From: Solimicrobium sp.
GTDB taxonomy: Bacteria; Pseudomonadota; Gammaproteobacteria; Burkholderiales; Burkholderiaceae_D
NCBI GenBank assembly: GCA_021155915.1
Contig: JAJNBE010000004.1
Span: forward strand, 1-55,241
Direction: 5' to 3'
Length of the DNA stretch: 55,241 nucleotides
Of the stretch, positions 36,678-48,145 are shown piece by piece (position 1 is the stretch's first letter; every line of letters starts with the position of its first letter). The translations under genes were made by a program, and so were the position numbers. The notes beneath the pieces are model-generated. The model was not told where the DNA came from. It saw only the letters and a list, made by a program, of their open reading frames with translations, and ran no database searches.

Positions 36678-38534
36678 TCAATGTAATTGCTTATATATTT
36701 GCTCTGCCAATTGCCGTGAAATGCCTGGAACGGTAATTAAGTCCTCAATGCTGGCATCTATTACGCCTTTTAAGCCACCGAATCGTACCAGTAATTTTTG
36801 ACGGCGTTTAGCTCCTACCCCTTCTATTTCCTCTAATTGTGAAGATTGTCTCGCTTTAGCACGTTTAGAACGCATTCCAGTGATGGCAAAACGGTGTGCC
36901 TCATCACGAATTTGAGCAATTAACATCAGTGCGGCAGATTCTCTACCTAATTCTTGTGCAGTACGTCCATCAACGAAAACTAACGTTTCCAAGCCCACCT
37001 TACGTCCTTCGCCTTTTGATACCCCAACAATCAGGCTAATATCTAATCCCAATTCGGTAAATATTTGTCGGGCTACTTCCACTTGGCCTTTACCGCCATC
37101 CACTAACACCACATCGGGCATGACTCCATTATTACCGGCCACCTTTTCATAACGTCGTTGGAGCACTTGACGCATGGCGGCATAGTCGTCACCCGGTGTG
37201 ATGTCGTTAATATTGTAGCGACGGTACTCCGAATTTTGCATTGCATGATGAGCAAACACGACACAGGAAGCTTGCGTTGCTTCGCCTTGAGTGTGGCTGA
37301 TATCAAAACATTCCACCCGCAGAGTATCCATATCCTCAAGATCTAAGTGAAGTGCCTCAACTAATGCCCGAGTGCGTTTCTGTTGTGAGCCTTGTTCCGT
37401 AAGTAACCTTGCAAGCGCTAATTCCGCACCCTTTTGGGCCATTTCTAACCATGTTCTTCGCTGTTCTTGAGGTTGCGTCACCAGATGAATTTTATGTCCA
37501 CACTGCGCCATTAAAGCTAGCAACAATTCCGGGGCATCGAGCGCACAGTTGGTCACTAGAATAGATGGAATAGGTTGATCTAAGTAATGCTGTGCTAAAA
37601 ATGCCTGCATTACCTCTTTTTCTAACGCTCCCTCCGTGATATCTTCCGTTATTGCCTCCTCAACATGAGTTGGAAAATAGGCACGATCTCCTAAATGTCT
37701 TCCACCGCGTACCATTGCTAAATTAACGCAAGCGCGCCCGCCCTTTATGGATATCGCAATAATATCCAGATCCGCATCATTGCTACTTTCCATTCCCTGC
37801 TGATGCAACACCTTGGATAAAGCAGCCATTTGGTTCCGGACCAGAGCGGCTTTCTCAAAAGCGCATTGTCCAGCATATTCCAACATTTTTTGTTCTAATG
37901 ATTGCATGACTTCACTTTGCCTACCACGTAAAAACTGAACGGCATTGTTCACGTCCTGCGCGTAATCATCTTTACTGATCATCCTTACACAAGGAGCACT
38001 GCATCGGTGAATTTGATTTAACAAACAGGGCCGCGTGCGGTTAGCAAACACACTGTCTTCGCAACTGCGAATTTGAAAAACTTTTTGTAGGATCTGTATA
38101 GACTCTTTTACTGCCCAAGCACTTGGAAAGGGACCAAAATACTGATTTTTTTTATCGATGGCACCACGGTAATACATCATGCGAGGTACGGCTTGCCCTG
38201 TTATTTTTAGATACGGATACGATTTATCATCACGAAACAGAATATTAAAACGGGGCTGCAATGTTTTAATTAAATTGTTTTCAAGAATTAGCGCTTCAGC
38301 TTCACTCCGCGTTACAGTAGTTTCTACCCTCGCAATGCGATCCACCATCAGTGCAATTCTCGGACTTGCCACGTTTTTTTGAAAATAGCTACTTACGCGT
38401 TTTTTCAAATCACGTGCTTTGCCGACATATAACACGCTCCCGTTAGCGTCAAAATAACGATAAACGCCGGGCAAATTTGGGAGTTTAACCACTGTTTCCA
38501 GTAGAACAATACGTTCTTGGGTAGCTTCAGACAT
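36678..38534 (-). CDS. uvrC: Excinuclease ABC subunit C
   Basis: 618 residues from the ATG at 38534 (a TTG four codons upstream is less likely). UvrC makes both incisions around a UvrB-bound lesion in nucleotide-excision repair. N-terminal GIY-YIG nuclease ([25 protein letters not shown]), Cys-containing segment ([15 protein letters not shown]), UVR motif near residue 210, RNase H-like C-terminal nuclease ([28 protein letters not shown]) and a C-terminal helix-hairpin-helix pair ([18 protein letters not shown]). Confidence 0.96.
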   Translation of the reverse strand: MSEATQERIVLLETVVKLPNLPGVYRYFDANGSVLYVGKARDLKKRVSSYFQKNVASPRIALMVDRIARVETTVTRSEAEALILENNLIKTLQPRFNILFRDDKSYPYLKITGQAVPRMMYYRGAIDKKNQYFGPFPSAWAVKESIQILQKVFQIRSCEDSVFANRTRPCLLNQIHRCSAPCVRMISKDDYAQDVNNAVQFLRGRQSEVMQSLEQKMLEYAGQCAFEKAALVRNQMAALSKVLHQQGMESSNDADLDIIAISIKGGRACVNLAMVRGGRHLGDRAYFPTHVEEAITEDITEGALEKEVMQAFLAQHYLDQPIPSILVTNCALDAPELLLALMAQCGHKIHLVTQPQEQRRTWLEMAQKGAELALARLLTEQGSQQKRTRALVEALHLDLEDMDTLRVECFDISHTQGEATQASCVVFAHHAMQNSEYRRYNINDITPGDDYAAMRQVLQRRYEKVAGNNGVMPDVVLVDGGKGQVEVARQIFTELGLDISLIVGVSKGEGRKVGLETLVFVDGRTAQELGRESAALMLIAQIRDEAHRFAITGMRSKRAKARQSSQLEEIEGVGAKRRQKLLVRFGGLKGVIDASIEDLITVPGISRQLAEQIYKQLH

Positions 38535-38568
38535 AACTAAAAACAAATAAAAGGATGTTGAGCCATTT

Positions 38569-38967
38569 CTATGCGATCATTTTTTCGATCAGAACAAAAG
38601 CTAATGAATAATCGGTCTCGTCACTCAACGAAACCTTGGCTGTCAGCTGCTTACTGTGCATGTATGCCGCTAAAGCGCCATTTGTCATAATACCCGGAAG
38701 ACCATTGTGATCATTTAAAATTTGAATGGAATGCCAGCTCATCGGCTCGCGCATTCCTATCCCCAGTGCTTTTGAAAATGCTTCTTTGGCTGCGAAGCGA
38801 TTGCACAGATAATGTAGACCTCGTGCCTCAATATTAATTCGACGATGTTGATATTCCTTTAGTTCTTCAGCACCCAATATTTTTTCAGCAAAGCGCTCGC
38901 CGATTCTGGCTAGCGTAGTTGCTATACGATTGGTTTGAACAATATCAGTTCCAATTCCATAAATCAC
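38569..38967 (-). CDS. acpS: Holo-[acyl-carrier-protein] synthase
   Basis: 132 residues from a GTG at 38967, which has GGAG 6 nt upstream and gives the canonical [15 protein letters not shown]; a TTG five codons earlier is possible but lacks this support. AcpS transfers 4'-phosphopantetheine from CoA to apo-ACP. The metal ligands are Asp in GTDIV and Glu in [13 protein letters not shown]. 25 bp after pdxJ. Confidence 0.95.
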   Translation of the reverse strand: MIYGIGTDIVQTNRIATTLARIGERFAEKILGAEELKEYQHRRINIEARGLHYLCNRFAAKEAFSKALGIGMREPMSWHSIQILNDHNGLPGIMTNGALAAYMHSKQLTAKVSLSDETDYSLAFVLIEKMIA

Positions 38968-38992
38968 ATTACGCTCCAACAATTCTTATCGC

Positions 38993-39745
38993 TCACTGAG
39001 TAGGTTTATCTAGTCGGGCATTTGCTAAAATCGCTTTCATATCCCGTACTGCTTTTTCCCATCCAACAAAAATAGCGTGCGCCACAATGGCATGCCCAAT
39101 GTTCAATTCCCGAATACCTGCGATACGAGCAATTGCCTGCACATTTGTGTAATGTAGGCCGTGACCGGCATTAACTTGCAGGCCGCGCTGTAATCCTGCC
39201 AAAACGCCCTCCTGAAAACGCACTAATTCCGCCTGCTGGTTAGCATGATTTAATGCATCAGCATAGCGGCCAGTATGAATTTCAATTGCGACGGCACTTG
39301 TTTCCTTAGCGGCTTCTATTTGCTGCTCATCAGCATCAATAAACAAGCTGACTCTTATTCCCTGCTCTTGAAGTTGCTTAACCGCGGCTTGGACTTGCAC
39401 GAAATTTTTCACGACATCTAGACCACCTTCGGTAGTCAGTTCAGCACGATTTTCTGGCACTAAACATACATCATGGGGTTTAATCTCACAGGCAAATTCG
39501 ATCATCTCTGTGGTTACCGCGGTTTCCAGGTTCATTCGGGTGATTATCTGTGAACGAATGACACGCACATCCGCGTCCTTAATATGTCGGCGGTCTTCAC
39601 GCAAGTGCAAGGTAATTAAATCTGCGCCAGCATGCTCCGCCAGTAGCGCCGCCTGAAGTGGATCGGGATAAGTTGTACCGCGCGCATTTCTTAACGTCGC
39701 CACATGGTCAATATTAACGCCCAGCTGTAACGTATGAATAATCAT
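38993..39745 (-). CDS. pdxJ: Pyridoxine 5'-phosphate synthase
   Basis: 250 residues. It condenses 3-amino-2-oxopropyl phosphate with deoxyxylulose 5-phosphate in de novo vitamin B6 synthesis. Family hallmarks: [59 protein letters not shown] and [11 protein letters not shown]. It overlaps recO by 4 bp (ATGA). Confidence 0.96.
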   Translation of the reverse strand: MIIHTLQLGVNIDHVATLRNARGTTYPDPLQAALLAEHAGADLITLHLREDRRHIKDADVRVIRSQIITRMNLETAVTTEMIEFACEIKPHDVCLVPENRAELTTEGGLDVVKNFVQVQAAVKQLQEQGIRVSLFIDADEQQIEAAKETSAVAIEIHTGRYADALNHANQQAELVRFQEGVLAGLQRGLQVNAGHGLHYTNVQAIARIAGIRELNIGHAIVAHAIFVGWEKAVRDMKAILANARLDKPTQ

Positions 39746-40554
39746 AAATTTTGTAGATCCATTAAAATTTGTCGGGTATGGATGGGAATGCCGTGTAAAT
39801 GATGTGCAAATAACGATCGCATTAATGACTTACTTTGCATTTGTGTGTTTGGATCGGAATAATCTTCAGCTTGCATATCGAGTAACGTTTTACCGTGTAC
39901 TTTAATTACGGCTTCATTTTCTTCCACTGGTCGTGTTCCGGCTTCTGGGTCAACGGTATAAAGAACGTCAAAAAAAACGGGAGCGCGCTGTTTGGTGCAA
40001 TAAGATAAATCATTCACTACTCCCGCCGTTTTGAGTAAACTTAATTCAAATTTACGTAACACAATTGGTGCAGGTTCCGAATGGGCCAATTGATTAATGG
40101 TAGCGACATATTCATCAAATAACAGCGGCTGAGGATCATCACGCTGTATTAATTTAATAAGAATTTCATTCAAATAGAAACCACATAACAACGTATTTTT
40201 CTCCAACGGATGCATTCCTCCCACCCATTCAGCACCCGTTAAAGTTTGCAACTGCGATTTACCGCTCCACGAAAAGGTTAATGGTTGAAAAGTTTGCAAA
40301 ACGCCGCGTAATTGTGAATGTGGCCGCTTTGCCCCTTTAGCGAGTAAGGCAACTCGGCCATATTGTCGACTAAACACATCAATAATTAAGCTGGTCTCTT
40401 TGTAGGGATAACTATGTAAAACGAAGCCGGGTTGAGAATGCACTCGAAATGGGCGTGCTGCTACCGGGGTATTTCGCAACCGAACATAATTAGACTCAAT
40501 TGAATCCATCAGTTCTGGTGAATTATGCGGATGCTTATCAGCGACTTCTTTCAT
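39742..40554 (-). CDS. recO: DNA repair protein RecO
   Basis: 270 residues. RecO loads RecA with RecF/RecR and anneals single strands. The OB-fold N-domain is [45 protein letters not shown]. The first about 35 residues precede the usual family start, so [12 protein letters not shown] (residue 16) is another possible start. The usual zinc-finger Cys are not evident. Lies between era and pdxJ, as is standard. Confidence 0.92.
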   Translation of the reverse strand: MKEVADKHPHNSPELMDSIESNYVRLRNTPVAARPFRVHSQPGFVLHSYPYKETSLIIDVFSRQYGRVALLAKGAKRPHSQLRGVLQTFQPLTFSWSGKSQLQTLTGAEWVGGMHPLEKNTLLCGFYLNEILIKLIQRDDPQPLLFDEYVATINQLAHSEPAPIVLRKFELSLLKTAGVVNDLSYCTKQRAPVFFDVLYTVDPEAGTRPVEENEAVIKVHGKTLLDMQAEDYSDPNTQMQSKSLMRSLFAHHLHGIPIHTRQILMDLQNL

Positions 40555-40608
40555 GGAATTAGAAGGTGGTATTAGATCAATATATTACTTATTACTACTC
40601 CTATAAGC

Positions 40609-40634
40609 TACTCAAATAAGGTTACTCAAATAAG
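40609..40634. repeat. Short tandem repeat after era
   Basis: Two copies of TACTCAAATAAG (14-bp period) lie a few bases past the era stop, and TACTCA occurs again at the last era codons. It looks like a small slippage duplication of the gene end. Confidence 0.55.
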
Positions 40635-40646
40635 TTTTCATATAGG

Positions 40647-41561
40647 CTACTCATAACCATAAGCGCGTAAACCGGCCTCATTATCGGCCCATCCAGATTT
40701 AATTTTGATCCAAATTTCTAAGTAAACCGGACCACCGAATAATTTTTCCATGTCCAGCCGGGATTGAGTGGAGATTTCTTTTAAGCGCTCACCTTTTTTG
40801 CCAATCAACATGGCTTTATGCCCATCGCGGTCGACTAAAATAGCAATAAAAATTCGTCGCAAATTTCCTTCCTGCTCGAACTTTTCTACCAGCACAGTAC
40901 TCGTGTAGGGTAATTCATCGCCAACAAAACGAAAAACCTTTTCACGCACAATTTCAGCGGCCAAAAATTTTTCACTTTTATCGGTAATATCATCTGCTCC
41001 AAACATAGGCGCATTAACAGGCAGATGTTTTTTTACCTCTATTTCTAAACTATTTAACTGAAAACCTTGCTTAGCTGACACCGGCACAATCGCAGCGAAA
41101 TTAAATCGACTGGCAACTTGCGCTGCAAATGGCATTAACACTGCTTTATCTTTAATATGATCTGCTTTATTGATTACCAGAATACAGGGTATATTTTTAG
41201 GTAAAAGCTCAAGTACCGAAATATCTGCCGGAGAAAACAGTCCAGCTTCAACGACATATAACACCACATCAACTGCGGTAAGCGTGGTAGTTACTGTACG
41301 ATTTAAAGTGCGATTGAGCGCATTGGAATGCTTAGTTTGAAATCCTGGGGTATCAACATACACAAATTGCGTCTGATTTTTGGTCTGGATACCAGTGATG
41401 CGATGTCGGGTAGTCTGCGCTTTACGCGATGTGATACTGACCTTAGCACCAATCAGGGCATTCATTAAAGTTGATTTACCCACGTTTGGCCGACCCACTA
41501 TGGCTATGTAGCCGCATCGGAAATCGTCTGCAGATAAATTAATGGAAGTAATATCAGTCAT
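40647..41561 (-). CDS. era: GTPase Era
   Basis: 304 residues from the ATG at 41561; the ATG at 41612 would add 17 residues not usual for the family, and neither has a strong Shine-Dalgarno. Era binds 16S rRNA and helps 30S maturation. G1 [10 protein letters not shown]3 DTPG, G4 NKAD, G5 SAKQG, then a KH domain with [11 protein letters not shown]. It follows rnc, as in most proteobacteria. Confidence 0.95.
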   Translation of the reverse strand: MTDITSINLSADDFRCGYIAIVGRPNVGKSTLMNALIGAKVSITSRKAQTTRHRITGIQTKNQTQFVYVDTPGFQTKHSNALNRTLNRTVTTTLTAVDVVLYVVEAGLFSPADISVLELLPKNIPCILVINKADHIKDKAVLMPFAAQVASRFNFAAIVPVSAKQGFQLNSLEIEVKKHLPVNAPMFGADDITDKSEKFLAAEIVREKVFRFVGDELPYTSTVLVEKFEQEGNLRRIFIAILVDRDGHKAMLIGKKGERLKEISTQSRLDMEKLFGGPVYLEIWIKIKSGWADNEAGLRAYGYE

Positions 41562-41639
41562 GCTTTTTTTTGAAAGGTGGGTTAGTTGCGACGACCTCAG
41601 TTGCTGTGGCATTAGCTCGGATGATCCGATGAGGAACTT

Positions 41640-42416
41640 TTATTTTATTGCAGCGGTCTCTTCTGTCTGTTCAGCAATCCCGGCTAATCTCAATTGACCA
41701 GTACGTGGCTTTGATTTTCTTTTTTTTGCTGGAGACTTCACCAACATAGTTAATGCCGCGTCAAATGCCATCTTCGCAGCCTCCTGCTCACCGGCGCGAC
41801 GACTACGACCTGTGCCACACACCTTAATACTAAGCTTTGGAATAGAGCATTCCACTTCAAATTCTTGATTATGTGCGACCCCATGCGTTGCTGTTACCGT
41901 GTACGTTGGTAATGAGATCTTTTTACTTTGCAGATATTCTTGCAATAAAGTTTTAGCATCTTTACCTAAGGTAGCAGGATCCACGGTTTCAATTATGGGC
42001 AAATACAAACCCAAGATAACATCTCGGGCCACATCAAAACCACCGTCAAGAAAAATGGCTCCAATTAATGCTTCTAATGTGTCAGCTAGAATAGACGGAC
42101 GGCGGAATCCTCCTGACTTCAACTCCCCTTCACCTAAGCGCAAAAATTGTGCCAATTCTAAGCGTAACGCAATCTCGTACAATGATTGCTGCTTGACCAG
42201 GTTAGCACGCAAACGAGACAAATCGCCCTCATCGATCATGCTATATTTTTGAAACAGCATCGAAGCGACCACGCAATTTAAAACTGAATCACCCAGAAAT
42301 TCTAATCGTTCATTGTGCAAAATGCTATGGCTACGGTGTGTTAAAGCCTGCTGCAAGAGCGTAACATCGTTAAAAACATGACCAAGTCGATTTTGCAATA
42401 ACGTATGATTTATCAT
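41640..42416 (-). CDS. rnc: Ribonuclease III
   Basis: 258 residues. It cleaves double-stranded RNA, including rRNA precursors. Signature [14 protein letters not shown] with the catalytic Asp, second acidic site in [16 protein letters not shown], and a C-terminal double-stranded-RNA-binding domain ([21 protein letters not shown]). A basic tail ([11 protein letters not shown]) extends about 30 residues beyond it. 18 bp after lepB. Confidence 0.96.
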   Translation of the reverse strand: MINHTLLQNRLGHVFNDVTLLQQALTHRSHSILHNERLEFLGDSVLNCVVASMLFQKYSMIDEGDLSRLRANLVKQQSLYEIALRLELAQFLRLGEGELKSGGFRRPSILADTLEALIGAIFLDGGFDVARDVILGLYLPIIETVDPATLGKDAKTLLQEYLQSKKISLPTYTVTATHGVAHNQEFEVECSIPKLSIKVCGTGRSRRAGEQEAAKMAFDAALTMLVKSPAKKRKSKPRTGQLRLAGIAEQTEETAAIK

Positions 42417-42434
42417 AGCGCCGGCTTATTCCTA

Positions 42435-43370
42435 TTATTGAAAACTTCCGATACGCGTTAACTTACTAAAATCAAAATTTGTAATAACATTTTGGTTCAT
42501 CCAAATTCCAAATGCTTTGCCCACGATATTTTCGTCAGGGACAAACCCCCAATAGCGGCTGTCCAGACTATCATCACGATTATCACCCATCATGAAATAA
42601 TGACCTTTCGGCACGGTGCAGGTAAACCCTTCAATATCATAATTACATAATTCGCTATAAGGGAAGTCGTAGGCTCCTTGTACGTAAGCGGGAGCACGTT
42701 CATCATTCAAAATTTGATGCGAGAGGCCCGTCAAGTTTTCTTCGTAACGTTTCACATAAGTAAGTCTTTCCTCATTAAGAAAATCAGGTAATTCTTTATA
42801 AGCCAATTCTTGTCCATTGATGGTCAGCCGTTTATTTCGGTAAACGATTTTGTCACCCGGCACCCCAACTATTCTTTTAATATAATCCAGGGACATATCT
42901 CTTGGATATTTAAAAACCATTACATCTCCCCGTTTTGGCTCATTAATTTCGATGATCTTTTTATTAATTATGGGTAACCGAATACCATAAGTAAATTTAT
43001 TTACTAATATGAGATCTCCGATTAATAATGTCGGAAACATGGAGCTTGAAGGGATTTTAAAAGGCTCGTATAAGAAAGAACGTAAGCAAAATACTAATAA
43101 AATTACTGGAAAAAAACTGCCGGTATATTCTACCCAAGCCGGTTTTTTCAGCAATGATGACCTTAATTCCTCACGATTACTTCCTTCTAATCTTATTCCG
43201 TTTGCGCTCAATGTGGCACGATGCGTATCAAATTCTACCAATGCAGCATCCGCAACCCTTTTTCTCTTTTTAGCCAACATAAAAATATCTATACACCAAA
43301 TCACGCCGGTAAATATAGTCAAAATAAACAAAATTAGTGCAAAATTACCTAATATTAATTGGAAATTCAT
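42435..43370 (-). CDS. lepB: Signal peptidase I
   Basis: 311 residues, inner membrane. It removes signal peptides from exported proteins. Two N-terminal membrane segments, then the catalytic Ser in IPSSSMFPTL and the general-base Lys in YIKRIVGVPGD; the box GDNRDDSLDSRYWG is also present. GGAAG lies 5 nt before the ATG. Its substrates would include the several exported accessory proteins of this window. Confidence 0.95.
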   Translation of the reverse strand: MNFQLILGNFALILFILTIFTGVIWCIDIFMLAKKRKRVADAALVEFDTHRATLSANGIRLEGSNREELRSSLLKKPAWVEYTGSFFPVILLVFCLRSFLYEPFKIPSSSMFPTLLIGDLILVNKFTYGIRLPIINKKIIEINEPKRGDVMVFKYPRDMSLDYIKRIVGVPGDKIVYRNKRLTINGQELAYKELPDFLNEERLTYVKRYEENLTGLSHQILNDERAPAYVQGAYDFPYSELCNYDIEGFTCTVPKGHYFMMGDNRDDSLDSRYWGFVPDENIVGKAFGIWMNQNVITNFDFSKLTRIGSFQ

Positions 43371-43403
43371 CCTTGCTTCCTTAGTTAAACAATTTTTGGT
43401 ATC

Positions 43404-43466
43404 AATGGGTCAATCCCATTAGTGTGACAAAAAGTTTGGAACTAATGGGTTAATCCATTAGTGTGA
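43404..43466. repeat. Duplicated hairpin repeat between lepA and lepB
   Basis: AATGGG-tcaat-CCCATTAGTGTGA at 43404-43427 and AATGG-gttaat-CCATTAGTGTGA at 43444-43465, 40 bp apart, each a small stem-loop with the same AGTGTGA flank. They lie in the 132-bp gap after lepA and before lepB. Confidence 0.6.
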
Positions 43467-43502
43467 TACAGCGTTTTAAAGCTAACAGATGACGAGCTTA
43501 AA

Positions 43503-45296
43503 TTATTTATCATCCACTTGTAAAATTGCTAAAAACGCTTCCTGTGGGATTTCAACGGAACCAACCTGCTTCATGCGCTTTTTACCCGCTTTTTGTTTCT
43601 CTAATAATTTGCGCTTACGACTAATATCACCGCCATAACATTTTGCCAACACGTTTTTACGTAACGCTTTTACATTTTCTCGCGAAATAATATTAGCACC
43701 AATTGCTGCCTGAATAGCAACATCAAACATCTGCCGGGGAATAAGTTCACGCATTTTTGCTGCGACAGCGCGGCCACGATATTGGCTGTTAGCCCGATGT
43801 ACAATAATCGCTAAGGCATCTACTTTTTCACCGTTGATTAACATATCAACTTTTACTACATCAGCAGGGCGGTATTCCTTAAATTCATAATCCATCGACG
43901 CATAGCCCCTTGAGGTGGATTTGAGCCGATCAAAAAAATCTAGCACAATTTCTGCCATTGGCATTTCATACGTCAATTTTACCTGCCGTCCGTGATAACT
44001 CATATCTAACTGAATGCCCCGCTTACCAGTACACAAGGTAATAACAGATCCTACATATTCTTGTGGCATATACAGATTAACGGTAACGATAGGCTCGCGA
44101 ACCTCTTCAATGCGCGATGGATCAGGCATTTTTGATGGGTTATCTACTAGTAAAATCGTACCATCGCCCTGCACTACTTCATAAATAACAGTCGGGGCCG
44201 TGGTAATTAAATCCATATCGAATTCGCGCTCCAGCCGTTCCTGCACGATTTCCATATGTAACAAGCCCAAAAACCCACATCGAAAACCAAAACCTAACGC
44301 CTGGGAAACTTCCGGCTCATATTGCAAAGCTGCGTCATTCAATTTGAGTTTTTCTAGAGAGTCACGCAACGCTTCATACTGATTAGCTTCTACGGGGAAC
44401 AAACCAGCAAAGACCTGCGGTTGAACCTCTTTGAATCCCGGCAAAGGCTGTGCTGCAGGCTTTGAAGCTAACGTAACAGTATCGCCCACTTTTGCGGCCT
44501 TCAATTCCTTGATGCCCGCAATAACAAACCCTACTTGCCCTGCATTTAATGAGCCGCGCGTTACCGATTTGGGTGTGAATACACCAACGCTTTCAACTAA
44601 ATGTTGCGAACCATTTGCCATCAGTAAAATTTTATCTTTCGTACGCACCGTGCCGTTCATTACCCGCACTAACATTACTACGCCTACGTAATTATCAAAC
44701 CAGGAATCAACAATTAATGCTTGTAACGGCGCGTCGACATCTCCTATAGGCGGTGGTACTTTTGCAATGAGGGATTCAATGACATCAATTACACCCATAC
44801 CTGTTTTGGCTGAACAATGCACGGCCTCCGTGGCATCAATGCCTATTACCTCCTCAATTTCACGAGATGCCTGATCAGGGTCTGCTGACGGAAGATCAAT
44901 TTTATTTAAAACCGGCACTACCTCTACGCCCAATTCAATCGCTGTATAACAGTTAGCCACTGTTTGCGCTTCCACACCCTGTGAGGCATCCACCACCAAC
45001 AATGCCCCCTCACACGCAGAAAGTGAACGACTGACTTCGTAGCTAAAGTCAACATGACCGGGAGTATCAATTAAATTAAGATTATAGATTTCTCCATTAA
45101 GCGCCTTATAACTTAACGCAGCGGTTTGCGCCTTAATGGTAATGCCCCGTTCCCGTTCAATATCCATCGAATCAAGAACTTGTGCTTCCATTTCGCGCTC
45201 AGATAAACCACCGCAAAGTTGGATTATACGGTCAGCCAAGGTCGATTTTCCGTGATCGATATGCGCGATGATTGAGAAATTACGAATGTTATTCAT
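43503..45296 (-). CDS. lepA: Translation elongation factor 4 (LepA)
   Basis: 597 residues from the ATG at 45296, the standard length, giving [19 protein letters not shown]. An upstream ATG at 45374 would add 26 hydrophobic residues not found in the family. EF4 is a ribosome-associated GTPase that affects translation under stress and 30S biogenesis. G1 [10 protein letters not shown]3 DTPGHVDF, G4 NKIDLP, and the EF4-specific C-terminal domain ([24 protein letters not shown], split here as [16 protein letters not shown] and KAGKKRMK). Confidence 0.96.
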   Translation of the reverse strand: MNNIRNFSIIAHIDHGKSTLADRIIQLCGGLSEREMEAQVLDSMDIERERGITIKAQTAALSYKALNGEIYNLNLIDTPGHVDFSYEVSRSLSACEGALLVVDASQGVEAQTVANCYTAIELGVEVVPVLNKIDLPSADPDQASREIEEVIGIDATEAVHCSAKTGMGVIDVIESLIAKVPPPIGDVDAPLQALIVDSWFDNYVGVVMLVRVMNGTVRTKDKILLMANGSQHLVESVGVFTPKSVTRGSLNAGQVGFVIAGIKELKAAKVGDTVTLASKPAAQPLPGFKEVQPQVFAGLFPVEANQYEALRDSLEKLKLNDAALQYEPEVSQALGFGFRCGFLGLLHMEIVQERLEREFDMDLITTAPTVIYEVVQGDGTILLVDNPSKMPDPSRIEEVREPIVTVNLYMPQEYVGSVITLCTGKRGIQLDMSYHGRQVKLTYEMPMAEIVLDFFDRLKSTSRGYASMDYEFKEYRPADVVKVDMLINGEKVDALAIIVHRANSQYRGRAVAAKMRELIPRQMFDVAIQAAIGANIISRENVKALRKNVLAKCYGGDISRKRKLLEKQKAGKKRMKQVGSVEIPQEAFLAILQVDDK

Positions 45297-45515
45297 TAAG
45301 CCGCTAAAGTGAGTCAGTAGAAACAGAGCGCAAGCCAAAGTCAAACCAAAAGTTTCCCAATGGAAATTACTCATCGAATAAATCGAGCATTTTACCGGAT
45401 TTCATTCGTTAAACCGAGATTTTCCGTTGGGACTGAGGCAGGTTCGACTCGTTTAAAATTGTTTGACCGCGCTACCTTGGCAATTCGTGAGGAACTTACC
45501 CCGACAATTTTTTAG

Positions 45516-45788
45516 CTAACGTAAGGTAGTTTTCCAAAGTCTCTTTCCTTCTTCAGTAAGATAAACGCGCGTGGCTAAACTCGTATTTGATCGTGTTTCG
45601 AGCCGCAATAGGGCTGGGCCTTCAATTAATTCATCATCAGTGGCCAATTGGCTTAGCAGGCGCAAAGCATCTACCAGGGCTAGTCCTGAGTCCTTGGCAA
45701 TGCGATTAGCGGAGATTCCCGGGGCCCCCCGTATTACTACCATGATCGACTCGACCAGCTTTTTATCGATCAAACGCGGTTCTTTCAT
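45516..45788 (-). CDS. Small winged-helix-like protein, partner of the YdeP-type oxidoreductase gene
   Basis: 90 residues. The helix pattern KKLVESIMVVIRGAPGISANRIAKDSGL, ALRLLSQLATDDELI and a beta wing (LLRLETRSNTSLATRVYLTE) fits a winged helix-turn-helix fold. Its start overlaps the stop of the upstream oxidoreductase gene by 4 bp, so they are cotranscribed. A regulatory role is inferred; no family is named. Confidence 0.65.
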   Translation of the reverse strand: MKEPRLIDKKLVESIMVVIRGAPGISANRIAKDSGLALVDALRLLSQLATDDELIEGPALLRLETRSNTSLATRVYLTEEGKRLWKTTLR

Positions 45789-48145
45789 GGGAACTCTGCG
45801 AGCTCGGGAATTCCGCCTCCAGCCTTAGCCACTTTGGCCAATGAGAGGATTACAGGAATTTCCTTAGAAGCTGGGGTTCTGGCACCACGGGCGAACAGGC
45901 CAATCGGAACCAGCGGCGTGGCTTCTGGAAAGTAAGCAGCGGTGCACCCTTCCGGAATATCAAAGGCGACCAGACGAAAACCAAAAACCTCGCGCAACAC
46001 ATCATCTTCCGAACAGGTACGAATATCAACATAATCGCCATCGGCAAAACCTTGTCTGGCGATATCAGTCTTATTGGCGAAGACCACATGGCGCCCCCCA
46101 AAAATACCACGGTAGCGGTCATCAAGACCATAGATAGTGGTATTGAATTGGTCATGGGACCGAATGGTCATCAGAGCTAGAACGTGCTTGCCTTCCCGAG
46201 CAATAGCCCGCTCAATCGGACCGTCGAGACGGATAGGGTTAACCCTGAACTCCGCCATACCGCTACTGGTCTTCCACACCCGCTTCGCCGCCCAATTGGT
46301 TAACCAAAAACCTCCTCTTTGTAGAATGCGATTATTGTAGTCTTTGAAACCATGAAAGATTCCCTCAACACACGCCTCAATCTTGTCACGAATCAGATTA
46401 TAGTCATCAGACATTGTCAGCCAATCAATATACCGGGAGCCCATAACTGCATGTCCCAATCCGGCAACAATCGCTGGCTCGCTCAAGATCATCGGGCTAA
46501 TCGGGGGTTGAATACCTGCCGAGCTGTGAACCATGCTCATTGAATCTTCCACCGAAACGAATTGTTCTTTGCCTGCGCGCATATCAATGTCGGTGCGGCC
46601 CAGGCAGGGTAAAATTAATCCAACCTGACCAGGATAGCAATGCGAACGGTTAAGTTTGGTAGCGATATGGACGGTAAGCTTCGTCCTGGAGAATGCCTTG
46701 AATATACGGGCCGAGTCAGCGCTTGCCCCACCAAAGTTTCCACCCAAGCCTAAAAAGGCTTGAATAGAGCCATCAATAAGCCCCTCGATAACGGCTATCG
46801 CATCTTTGCCTACCTTACGTGATAGCTGTAAACCTCCGAAGGCTTTCTCGAGGTTATCTAGCCATATGTCGGCTACTTTAAAAGTGCAACCCATCGTACG
46901 GTCACCCTGCACATTTGAATGCCCTCTGATGGGAACCGCACCAGCGCCAGGCTTGCCAATATTGCCCCGCATGAGTAGCAGGTTAATGAGGGTTTCAATA
47001 GTGGCCACCGAATCTTCGTGTTGCGTAATGCCCATGCACCAGGTGATCATGGTGGCATTTGATTTAGCATATAGCCCGGCTAATTCGTCAATTTGCTCTT
47101 TATTTAGGCCAGATTTAGCTTTTACTGTATCCCAGTCCACAACGCGCAAATCGCTCCGCAGTGTATCAAATCCCAGGGTATGCTCAGTGATAAATTTGTC
47201 ATCCAGTACCGCTTTACCGTTGTCTTCCCATTCGATCAAGCGCTTCATCACTCCCTTGATCAAAGCAAGGTCCCCTCCAATTTTGACATTATAGACTTTG
47301 GCAGCCACCCGACGCCCTTTGTTCATAACCATTTCCGCCACGTCCTTGGGATCGGAAAAGTTTACAAAGCCGCGCTCAGTGAGGGGGTTGATCGCCACAA
47401 CAGTAGCGCCACGCTTAGCGGCTTCGTGCAGTGCCGCCATCATTCGCGGATGGTTAGTGGCAGGGTTTTGGCCGATCACCATGATCAGTTCAGCTTTTTC
47501 AAAATCTTCCAGGGAACACGTCCCCTTGCCAACACCAATCTGCGCTTTCATCGCATAACCCGATGGCTCATGGCAAAGATTGGAGGAATCAGGCAGATTC
47601 GGGGAACCATAAGAGCGCGCAAACAATTGCCACAGAAATGCCGCCTCATTAGAGGAACGCCCTGAGGCGTAGAAGGCTGCCTTATCCGGATCGATTAAGC
47701 GCAAAGTGGAACCTGCGACCGCAAACGCCCTCTCCCAGCTAATAGGTTCGTAGCGGTCCCGATTCACATTGTAGAGCATGGGCGTAGTAAGCCGGCCTTG
47801 ATTCTCTAGATCGTAATCGGTCCAGAGACGGAGTTCTGACAGAGTGTGCTCCTCAAAGAAGCTCGGTCCAGCCTCCTTATGCGTCATTTCCCAAGCAATG
47901 GCCTTTTGGCCTTGCTCGCAACTATCTGGCCCAAAACTTCCGTCGTTCTTATCGGGAAATGCGCAGCCCGGGCAATCAAAGCCGCCTGGCTTGTTGGCCT
48001 GAGAAAATGAAGGGACTACCTTGAAGGTAATACCTTGCTTGTGAAAAGTCATCACTGAGGACCTAACCGCGCCACGTCCCCCTGCTGGCGATCTGTATTC
48101 CTTAATGACAGCTTCCGGTCTGGTGAGCAGTTCTTTGGCCTTCAT
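45785..48145 (-). CDS. FdhF/YdeP family molybdopterin oxidoreductase
   Basis: 786 residues from the ATG at 48145, close to the family start; an ATG at 48217 would add 24 residues. Iron-sulfur-type Cys lie in GGFDCPGCAFPDKN (Cys58, Cys61) with Cys76 after. Molybdopterin-binding segments include SGRSSNEAAFLWQLFARSYG, SSNLCHEPSGYAM, VIGQNPATNHPRMM, RGHSNVQGDRTMGC and the C-terminal FGGRHVVFANKTDI. The family is related to formate dehydrogenases, but most members have unknown substrates; E. coli YdeP is linked to acid resistance. No quinone- or ferredoxin-linked partner subunit is adjacent. Overlaps the small winged-helix gene. Confidence 0.88.
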   Translation of the reverse strand: MKAKELLTRPEAVIKEYRSPAGGRGAVRSSVMTFHKQGITFKVVPSFSQANKPGGFDCPGCAFPDKNDGSFGPDSCEQGQKAIAWEMTHKEAGPSFFEEHTLSELRLWTDYDLENQGRLTTPMLYNVNRDRYEPISWERAFAVAGSTLRLIDPDKAAFYASGRSSNEAAFLWQLFARSYGSPNLPDSSNLCHEPSGYAMKAQIGVGKGTCSLEDFEKAELIMVIGQNPATNHPRMMAALHEAAKRGATVVAINPLTERGFVNFSDPKDVAEMVMNKGRRVAAKVYNVKIGGDLALIKGVMKRLIEWEDNGKAVLDDKFITEHTLGFDTLRSDLRVVDWDTVKAKSGLNKEQIDELAGLYAKSNATMITWCMGITQHEDSVATIETLINLLLMRGNIGKPGAGAVPIRGHSNVQGDRTMGCTFKVADIWLDNLEKAFGGLQLSRKVGKDAIAVIEGLIDGSIQAFLGLGGNFGGASADSARIFKAFSRTKLTVHIATKLNRSHCYPGQVGLILPCLGRTDIDMRAGKEQFVSVEDSMSMVHSSAGIQPPISPMILSEPAIVAGLGHAVMGSRYIDWLTMSDDYNLIRDKIEACVEGIFHGFKDYNNRILQRGGFWLTNWAAKRVWKTSSGMAEFRVNPIRLDGPIERAIAREGKHVLALMTIRSHDQFNTTIYGLDDRYRGIFGGRHVVFANKTDIARQGFADGDYVDIRTCSEDDVLREVFGFRLVAFDIPEGCTAAYFPEATPLVPIGLFARGARTPASKEIPVILSLAKVAKAGGGIPELAEFP

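Noticed and set aside
45297..45374. Hydrophobic N-terminal extension of LepA from an upstream ATG
   Set aside because: EF4 is a soluble protein of about 597 residues starting at [17 protein letters not shown]; the extra 26 residues have no counterpart.
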